From NCBI GenBank assembly GCA_003013855.2, contig PVNU02001711.1:23278-87277 (forward strand): 64,000 nucleotides of DNA, in the 5' to 3' direction. Every line of letters starts with the position of its first letter. Position 1 is the first letter of the stretch. Below the pieces are notes generated by a model. That model ran no database searches. It was given only the letters and a program-made list of their open reading frames with translations, and was not told the origin of the DNA. The DNA is from Liriodendron chinense (lineage: Eukaryota > Streptophyta > Magnoliopsida > Magnoliales > Magnoliaceae). Positions 55,601-64,000 of the stretch are shown piece after piece. The position numbers and the translations under genes are program-made.

Positions 55601-58270
55601 GGGTCTAGGTTTAGGTTATGTGAACGGATTTAGGAATAGGTGTAGGTTTAGTTTAGCTGATTTGAGTTTAGGATTAGGATTAAGCGTAGGTTGAGAATTT
55701 CGGGTTCGGGATCGGGTTTTGGGTCATGTGTTTGAGTTTGGGTCTGAGTTTAGTTTAGGTGAATGGATTTAGGAATAGGCGTCGGTTTAGTTTAGGTGAT
55801 TTGAGTTTAGGATTAGGTGTAGGCATAGATTGAGAATTTCGGGTTCGGGATCGGGTTTAGGGTTAGGTTTTCGTGTTTGGGTCTAAGTTTAGGTTAGGTG
55901 AATGGATTTAGGAATAGGTTTAGGTATAGTTTAGCTGATTTGAGTTTAGGATTAGGATTAGGCGTAGGTTGAGAATTTCGGGTTCGGGATCGGGTTTTGG
56001 GTTATGTGTTCGAGTTTGGGTCTAAGTTTAGGTTAGGTGAATGGATTTAGGAGTAGGTGTAGGTTTAGTTTAGGTGATTTGAGTTTAGGATTAGATTTAG
56101 GCTTAGGTTGAGAATTTCGGCTTTGGGGTCGGGTTTTGGGTTATGTTTTCGTATTTGGGTCTAAGTTTAGGTTAGGTGAATGGATTTAGGAATAGGTGTA
56201 GGTTTACTTCAGGTGATTTGTGTTTAGGATTAGGTTTAGGCATAGGCTTAGAGTTTCGAGTTCAGGAAGGGGTTTAGGGTTAGGTTTTCGTGTTCGGGTC
56301 TAAGTTTAGGTTAGGTGAATGGATTGAGGAATAGGCGTAGGTTTTGTTTAGTTGATTTGAGTTTAGGATTCAGTTTAGGCATAGGTTGAGAATTTCGGGT
56401 TCGGGATCGTATTTTGGGTCATGTTTTCTTGTTTGGGTCAAAGTTTAGGTTAGGTGAATGGATTTAGGAATAGGTGTAGGTTTAGTTTAGGTGATTTGAG
56501 TTCAGGATTAGGTTTAGGCGTAGGTTGAGAATTTCGGGTTTGGGATCGGGTTTTGGGTTATGTGTTCGAGTTTGGGTCTAAGTTTAGGTTAGGTGAATGG
56601 ATTTAGGAGTAGGTGTAGGTTTAGTTTAGGTGATTTGTGTTTAGGATTAGGTTTAGGCATAGGCTTAGAGTTTCGGGTTCAGGAAGGGGTTTAGGGTTAG
56701 GTTTCCGTGTTTGGGTCTAAGTTTAGGTTAAGTGAATGGATTGAGGAATAGGCGTAGGTTTTGTTTAGGTGATTTGAGTTCAGGATTAGGTTTAGGCATA
56801 GGTTGAGAATTTCGGATTCGGGATCGGGTTTTGGGTTATGTTTTCGTGTTTGGGTCTAAGTTTAGGTTAGGTGAATGGATTTAGGAATAGGTGTAGGTTT
56901 AGTTTAGGTAATTTGAGCTCAGGATTAGGTTTAGGCGTAGGTTGAGAATTTCGGGATCGGGATCAGGTCTTGGGCTATGTGTTCGAGTTTGGGTCTAAGT
57001 TTAGGTTAGGTCAATGGATTTAGGAATTGGTGTAGGTTTAGTTTAGATGATTTGTGTTTAGGATTAGGTTTAGGTGTAGGTTGAGAATTTCGGGTTCGGG
57101 ATCGGATTTTGGGCGATGTTTTCGTATTTGGGTCTAAGTTTAGGTTAGGTGAATGGATTTAGGAATAGGTGTAGGTTTAGTTTAGGTGATTTGAGTTTAT
57201 GATTAGGTTTAGGCATAGGTTTAGAGTTTCGAGTTCGGGATGGGGTTTAGGGTTAAGTTTTCGTGCTTGGGTGTAAGTTTACTATAGGTGAATGGATTTA
57301 GGAATAGGTGTAGGTTTACTTTAGGTGATTTGAGTTAAGGATTAGGTTTAGGCATAGGTTGAGAATTTCGGGATCGCGATCGAGTTTTGGGTTATGTTTT
57401 CGTATTTGGGTCTAAGTTTAGGTTAGGTGAATGGATTTAGGAATAGGTGTATGTTGAGTTTAGGTGATTTGAGTTTAGGAATTGGTTTAGGCATAGGTTG
57501 AGAATTTTGGGTTCGAGATCGAGTTTCGGGTTAAGGTTTCGTGTTTGGGTCTAAGTTTAGGTTAGGTGAATGGATTAAGGAATAGGTGTAGGTTTAGTTT
57601 AGGTGATTTGAGTTTAGGATTAGGTTTAGGCGTAGGTTGAGAATTTCGGGATGGGGATAAGGTCTTGGGCTATGTGTTCGAGTTTGGGTCTAAGTTTAGG
57701 TTAGGTGAATGGATTTAGGAATTAGTGTAGGTTTAGTTTAGATGATTTGTGTTTAGGATTAGGTTTAGGTATAGGTGGAGAATTTTAGGTTCGGGATCGG
57801 ATTTTGGGTGATGTTTTCGTATTTGGGTCTAAGTTTAGGTTAGGTGAATGGATTTAGGAATAGGTGTAGGTTTAGTTTAGGTGATTTGAGTTTAGGATTA
57901 GGTTTAGGCGTAGGTTGAGAATTTCGGGATCGGGATCAGGTCTCGGGCTATATGTTTGAGTTTGGGTCTAAGTTTAGGTTAGGTGAATGGATTTAGGAAT
58001 TGGTGTAGGTTTAGTTTAGATGATTTGTGTTTAGGATTAGGTTTAGGTATAGGCTGAGAATTTCGGGTTCAGGATCGGATTTTGGGTGATGTTTTCGTAT
58101 TTGGGTCTAAGTTTAGGTTAGGTGAATGGATTTAGGAATAGGTGTAGGTTTAGTTTAGGTGATTTGAGTTTATGATTAGGTATAGGCATAGGTTTAGAGT
58201 TTCGAGTTCGGGATGGGGTTTAGGGTTAAGTTTTCGTGTTTGGATCTAAGTTTAGTTTAGGTGAACGGAT
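43700..58270. repeat. Roughly 7-kb satellite duplication, two diverged copies
   Basis: The variant order from about 43.7 to 50.5 kb repeats from about 50.6 to 58.3 kb. Anchors: a shortened ATGT(T/C)-ATGTGTTCG monomer at 44491 and 51556 (offset 7065); GATGGGGTTTAGGGTTAGG near 47951 and 55571 (offset 7620); a GATGGGGATAAGGTCTTGGG type near 50169 and 57650. The rising offset shows that monomers were gained or lost since. Boundaries are approximate. Confidence 0.75.
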
Positions 58271-60660
58271 TTAGGAATAGGTGTAGGTTTAGTTTAGGTG
58301 ATTTGAGTTTAGGGTTAGGTTTAGGCGTAGGTTGAGAATTTCGGGTTCGGGATCGGGTTTTGGGTTATGTTTTCGTGTTTAGGTCTAAGTTTAGGTTAGG
58401 TGAATGGATTTAGGAATAAGTGTAGGTTTAGTTTAGGTAATTTGACTTCAGGATTAGGTTTAGGCGTAGATTGAGAATTTCGGGTTCGGGATCGGGTTTA
58501 GGGTTAGGTTTTCGTGTTTGAGTCTAAGTTTAGGCTAGGTGAATGGATTTAGGAATAGGGGTAGGTTTAGTTTAGGTGATTTGAGTTTAGGATTAGGTTT
58601 AGGCATAGGTTGAGAATTTCGGGTTCGGGATCTAGTTTTGGGTTATGTTTTCGTGTTTGGGTCTAAGTTTAGTTTAGGTGAATGGATTTAGGAATAGGTG
58701 TAGGTTTAGTTTAGCTGATTTGAGTTTAGGGTTAGGTTGAGGCGTAGGTTGGGAATTTCGGGTTCGGGATCGGGTTTTGGGTTATGTTTTCGAGTTTAGG
58801 TTTAAGTTCAGTAAGGTGAATGGATTTAGGAATAGGTGTTGGTTTAGTTAAGGTGATTTGAGTTTAGGATTAGGTTTAGGCGTAGGTTGAGAATTTCGGG
58901 TTCGGGATCGGGTTTTGGGTTAGGTTTTTCGAGTTTGGGTTAAGTGAATGGATTTAGGAATAGGTGTAGGTTTAGTTTAAGTGATTTGAGTTTAGGATTA
59001 GGTTTATGCGTAGGTTGAGAATTTCGGGTTCGGGATCGGGTTTAGGGTTATGTTTTCGTGTTTGGGTCTAAGTTTAGGTTAGGTGAATGGATTTAGGAAT
59101 AGGGGAAGGTTTAGTTTAGGTGATTTGAGTTTAGGATTAGGTTTAGGCATAGATTGAGAATTTCGGGTTCGGGATCGGGTTTAGGTTTAGGTTTTCGTGT
59201 TTGGGTCTAAGTTTAGGTTAGGTGAATGGATTTTGGAATAGGTGTAGGTTTAGTTTGGCTGATTTGAGTTTAGGATTAGGATTAGGCCTAGCTTGTGAAT
59301 TTCGGGTTCGAGATCGGGTTTTGGGTTATGTGTTCGAGTTTGGGTCTATGTTTAGGCTAGGTGAATGGATTTAGGAGTAGGTGTAGGTTTAGTTTAGGTG
59401 ATTTGAGTTTAGGATTAGGTTTAGGCATAGGTTGAGAATTTCGGGTTCGTGATCGGATTTTAGGTTATGTTTTCTAGTTTGGGTCTAAGTTTAGTTTAGG
59501 TGAATGGATTTAGGAATAGGTGTAGGTTTAGTTTTGGTGATTTGAGTTTAGGGTTTGGTTTAGCCGTTGGTTGAGAATTTCGGGTTTGGGATGGGGTTTA
59601 GGGTTAGGTTTTCGTGTTTGGGTCTAAGTTTAGGTTAGGTGAATGGATTGAGGAATAGGCGTAGGTTTAGTTTAGGTTATTTGCGTTTAGGATTAGGTTT
59701 GGGCTTAGGCTGAGAATTACGGGTTCGGGATCGTATTTTGGGTCATGTTTTCTTGTTTGGGTCAAAGTTTAGGTTAGGCGAATGGATTTAGGAATAGGTG
59801 TTGGTTTAGTTTAGGCGATTTGAGTTTAGGATTAGGTATTGGTATAGGTTGAAAATTTTGGGTTCGGGATCGGATTTTGGGTGATGTTTTCGTATTTGGG
59901 TCTAAGTTTAGGTTAGGTGAATGGATTTTGGAATAGGTGTAGGTTTAGTTGAGGTGATTTGAGTTTAGGATTAGGTTTAGGCATAGGTTTAGAGTTTCGA
60001 GTTCGGGATGGGGTTTAGGGTTATGTTTTCGTGTTTGGGTCTAAGTTTAGGCTGGGGGAATGGATTTAGGAATAGGTGTAGGTTTAGTTTAGGGGATTTG
60101 AGTTTAGGATTAGGTTTTAGCGTTGGTTGAGAATTTCAGGTTCGGGATCGGGTTTTGGGTTAGGTTTGCGAGTTTGGGTCTAGGTTTAGGTTAAGTGAAT
60201 GGATTTAGGAATAGGTGTAGGTTTAGTTTAGGTGATTTGAGTTTTGGATTAGGTTAAGGCATAGGTTGAGAATTTCGGGTTCGGGATCGGATTTTGGTTT
60301 ATGTTTTCGCGTTTGGGTCTAAGTTTAGGTTAGGTGAATGGATTTAGGAATAGGTGTATGTTCAGTTTAGGTGATATGAGTGTAGGATTAGGTTTGGGCA
60401 TAGGTAGAGAATTTCGTGTTCGGGATCGGGTTTTGGGTTATGTTTTCGTGTTTGGGTCTAAGTATACGTTAGGTGAATGGATTTAGGAATAGGTGTAGGT
60501 TTAGTTTAGGTGATCTGAGTTTAGGATTAGGTTTAGCCATAGGTTTAGAGTTTCGGGTTCGGGACGGGGTTCAGGGCTAGATTTTCATGTTTGGGTCTAA
60601 GTTTAGGTTAGGTGAATGGATTTATGAATAGGTGTTGGTTTAGTTCAGGTGATTTGAGTT

Positions 60661-61494
60661 TAGGATTAGGTTTAGGCATAGGTTGAGAATTTCGGGTTCG
60701 GGATCGGATTTTAGGTTATGTTTTCTAGTTTGGGTCTAAGTTTAGGTTAGGGGAATGGATTTAGGAATAGGGGTAGGTTTAGTTTTGGTGATCTGAGTTT
60801 AGGATTAAGTTTACGCATAGGTTGAGAATTTCGGGTTCGAGATCGAGTTTTGGGTTATGTTTTCATGTTTGGGTCTAAGTTTGGGTGAGGTGAATGGATT
60901 TAAGAATAGGTGTAGGTTTAGTTTAGGTGATTTGAGTTTAGGATTAGGTTTAGGCATAGGTTGAGAATTTCGGGTTCGGGATCGGATTTTAGGTTATGTT
61001 TTCTAGTTTGGGTCTAAGTTTAGGTTAGGGGAATGGATTTAGGAATAGGGGTAGGTTTAGTTTTGGTGATCTGAGTTTAGGATTAAGTTTACGCATAGGT
61101 TGAGAATTTCGGGTTCGAGATCGAGTTTTGGGTTATGTTTTCATGTTTGGGTCTAAGTTTGGGTGAGGTGAATGGATTTAAGAATAGGTGTAGGTTTAGT
61201 TTAGGTGATTTGAGTTTAGGATTAGGTTTAGGCATAGGTTGAGAATTTCGGGTTCGGGATCGGATTTTAGGTTATGTTTTCTAGTTTGGGTCTAAGTTTA
61301 GGTTAGGGGAATGGATTTAGGAATAGGGGTAGGTTTAGTTTTGGTGATCTGAGTTTAGGATTAAGTTTACGCATAGGTTGAGAATTTCGGGTTCGAGATC
61401 GAGTTTTGGGTTATGTTTTCATGTTTGGGTCTAAGTTTGGGTGAGGTGAATGGATTTAAGAATAGGTGTAGGTTTAGTTTAGGTGATTTGAGTT
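60661..61494. repeat. 278-bp dimeric higher-order repeat, three copies
   Basis: TTTTCTAGTT recurs at 60721, 60999 and 61277, exactly 278 bp (2 x 139) apart. Each dimer joins a TAGGTTATGTTTTCTAG monomer with a TTACGCATAGG / GGGTGAGGTG monomer. The three copies look identical. A fourth, changed copy follows at about 61.64-61.91 kb after an inserted monomer. Confidence 0.93.
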
Positions 61495-64000
61495 TAGTAT
61501 TAGGTTTTGGCATAGGTTTAGAGTTTCGGGTTTGGGATGGGGTTTAGGGTTATGTTTTCGCGTTTGGGTCTAAGTTTAGGTTAGGTGAATGGATTTAGGA
61601 ATAGGTATAGGTTTAGTTTAGGTGATTTGAGTTTAGGATTAGGTTTAGGCATAGGTTGGGAATTTCGGGTTCGGGATCGGATTTTAGGTTATGTTTTCTA
61701 GTTTGGGTCTAAGTTTAGGTTAGGGGAATGGATTTAGGAATAGAGGTAGGTTTAGTTTTGGTGATCTGAGTTTAGGATTAAGTTTACGCATAGGTTGAGT
61801 ATTTCGGGTTCGAGAACGAGTTTTGGGTTATGTTTTCATGTTTGGGTCTATGTTTGGGTGAGGTAAATGGATTTAAGAATAGGTGTAGGTTTAGTTTAGG
61901 TGATTTGAGTTTAGTATTAGGTTTTGGCATAGGTTTAGAGTTTCAGGATTGGGATGGGGTTTAGGGTTAGGTTTTCGTGTTTGGGTCTAAGTTTAGGTTA
62001 GGTGAATGGATTGAGGAATAGGCGTAGGTTTAGTTTAGGTTATTTGCGTTTAGGATTAGGTTTGGGCTTAGGTTGAGAATTACGGGTTCGGGATCGTATT
62101 TTGGGTCATGTTTTCTTGTTTGGGTCAAAGTTTAGGTTAGGCGAATGGATTTAGGAATAGGTGTTGGTTTAGTTTAGGCGATTTGAGTTCAGGATTAGGT
62201 TTAGGCGTAGGTTGAGAATTTCGCGTTCGCGATCGAGTTTTGGGTTATGTATTCGTGTTTGGGTCTATGTTTAGGTTAGGTGAATGGATTTAGGAATAGG
62301 TGTATGTTTACTTTAGGTGATTTAAGTTTAGGAGTTGGTTTAGGCATAGGTTGAGAATTTCGGGTTCGAGATCGAGTTTCTGGTTAGGTTTTCGTGTTTG
62401 GGTCTAAGTTTAGGTTAGGTGAATGGATTTAGGAATAGGTGTAGGTTTAGTTTAGGTGATTTGAGTTTAGGATTAGGTTTAGGCGTAGGTTGAGAATTTC
62501 GGGATCGGGATCAGGTCTTGGGTTATGTGTTCGAGTTTGGGTCTAAGTTTAGGTTAGGTGAATGGATTTATGAAATGGTGTAGGTTTTGTTTAGATGATT
62601 TGTGTATAGGATTAGGTTTAGGTATAGGTTGAGAATTTCGGGTTCGGGATCGGATTTTGGGTGATGTTTTCGTATTTGGGTCTAAGTTTAGGTTAGGTGA
62701 ATGGATTTAGGAATAGGTGTAGGTTTAGTTTTGGTGATTTGTGTTTAGGATTAGGTTTAGGCATAGGTTTAGAGGTTCGAGTTCGGGATGGGGTTTAGGG
62801 TTAAATTTTCGTGTTTGGGTCTAAGTTTAGGCTGGGTGAATGGATTTAGTAATAGGTGTAGGTTTAGTTTAGGTGATTTGAGTTTAGGATAAGGTTTAGG
62901 CATAGGTTGAGAATTTCGGGTTCGGGATCGGATTTTGGGTTATGTTTTCGTGTTTGGGTCTAAGTTTAGGTTAGGTGAATGGATTTAGGAATAGGTGTAT
63001 GTTCAGTTTAGGTGATTTGAGTTTAGGATTAGGTTTGGGCATAGGTTGAGAATTTCGTGTTCGGGATCGGGTCTTGGGTTATGTTTTCGTGTTTGGGTCT
63101 AAGTCTACGTTAGGTGAGTGGATTTAGGAATAGTTGTTGGTTTAGTTTAGGTGATTTGAGTTTAGGATTAGGTTTAGCCATAGGTTTAGAGTTTCGGCTT
63201 CGGGACGGGGTTCAGGGTTAGGTTTTCATGTTTGGGTCTAAGTTTAGGTTAGGTGAATGGATTTATGAATAGGTGTTGGTTTAGTTCAGGTGATTTGAGT
63301 TTAGGATTAGGTTTAGGCATAGGTTGAGAATTTCGGGTTCGGGATCGGATTTTGGGTTATGTTTTCGTGTTTGGGTCTAAGTTTAGGTTAGGTGAATGGA
63401 TTTAGGAATAGGTGTAGGTTTAGTTTAGGTGATTTGAGTTTAGGATTAGGTTTAGGACTAGGTTGAGAATTTCGGGTTCGGGATCGGGTTTTGCGTTATG
63501 TTTTCGTGTTTGGGTCTAAGGTTAGGTTAGGTGAATGGATTTACGACTAGTTGTAGGTTTAGTTTAGGTGACTTGAGTTTAGGAATTGGTTTAGGCATAG
63601 GTTTATAGTTTCTGGTTCGGGATGGGGTTTAGGGTGTGGTTTTCGTGTTTGGGTCTAAGTATAGGTTAGGTGAATGGATTTAAGAATAGGTGTAGGTTTA
63701 GTTTAGGTGATTTGAGTTTAGGATTTGGTTTAGGCATTGGTTGAGAATTTCGGGTACGGGATCGTATTTTGGGTCATGTTTTCTTGTTTGAGTCAAAGTT
63801 TAGGTTAGGCGAATGGATTTAGGAATAGGTGTAGGTTTAGTTTAGGTGATTTGAGTTCAGGATTAGGTTTAGGCATAGGTTGAGAATGTCGGGTTCGCGA
63901 TCGAGTTTTGGGTTATGTTTTCGTGTTTGGGTCTAAGTTTAGGTTAGGTGAATGGATTTAGGAATAGGTGTATGTTTAGTTTAGGTGATTTGAGTTTGGG

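Larger units (their letters stand above)
42947..64000. repeat. 139-bp telomere-like satellite, block 4
   Basis: About 150 further monomers in the same direction, running off the window edge. Same landmarks and base skew as block 1. No gene or RNA gene is seen. Confidence 0.98.

Noticed and set aside
14211..64000. True telomere or interstitial telomere array
   Set aside because: Perfect TTTAGGG tandems are absent. The period is 139 bp, with only telomere-like words inside.
14211..64000. Protein genes in the satellite
   Set aside because: No long open frame and no splice or codon pattern. The strong base skew and tandem structure explain the sequence.

Overview
The window is repetitive nuclear DNA from a flowering plant. 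It has Ty1/copia elements primed by initiator tRNA-Met, a broken plant 'transposon protein' gene, a solo LTR present in three copies, and about 45 kb of a 139-bp satellite whose words resemble the plant telomere repeat TTTAGGG. The species cannot be named from this. I see no tRNA or rRNA gene and no intact ordinary host gene.

Bases 1-12408 are a nest of retroelements, all read on the minus strand. Element A (1-3468) has a 1.94-kb LTR, a Met-tRNA primer site and a gag gene, and then passes directly into a 3' tail with no pol, so it looks like a gag-only non-autonomous derivative. Next comes a broken gene (3321-4667) that resembles the putative plant transposon protein family, with its own TATA-like box. 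Element B (about 5.05-12.41 kb) is nearly complete: a 1.95-kb 5' LTR, primer site, a gag with two zinc knuckles and a coiled coil, and a pol with all catalytic motifs present, in a +1 frame relative to gag. Its 3' LTR was not found. Bases 12409-14210 are non-coding, with a (GA)n tract and degenerate repeated words, and end abruptly at the satellite.

Bases 14211-64000 are a same-strand satellite array of roughly 320 monomers. Its plus strand is very poor in C, and many monomers carry a four-run G-quadruplex motif. The array has several layers of duplication: a 278-bp dimer, a 2.64-kb (19 x 139) block, a 4.94-kb tandem duplication and a roughly 7-kb duplication. One 1.6-kb solo LTR with a 5-bp target duplication sits in three satellite copies with the same target site, and matching empty sites remain elsewhere in the array. 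It therefore inserted once and was copied together with the satellite.

Two features stand out. First, a nested palindrome, GACCGGTCATGACCGGTC, occurs in arrays (mostly 52-62 bp apart) just upstream of the TATA-like box in four different promoters: LTR A, LTR B, the transposon-protein gene and the solo LTR. Second, the tail downstream of pol holds a train of short inverted repeats at 31-42 bp spacing whose stems differ in sequence but keep pairing.
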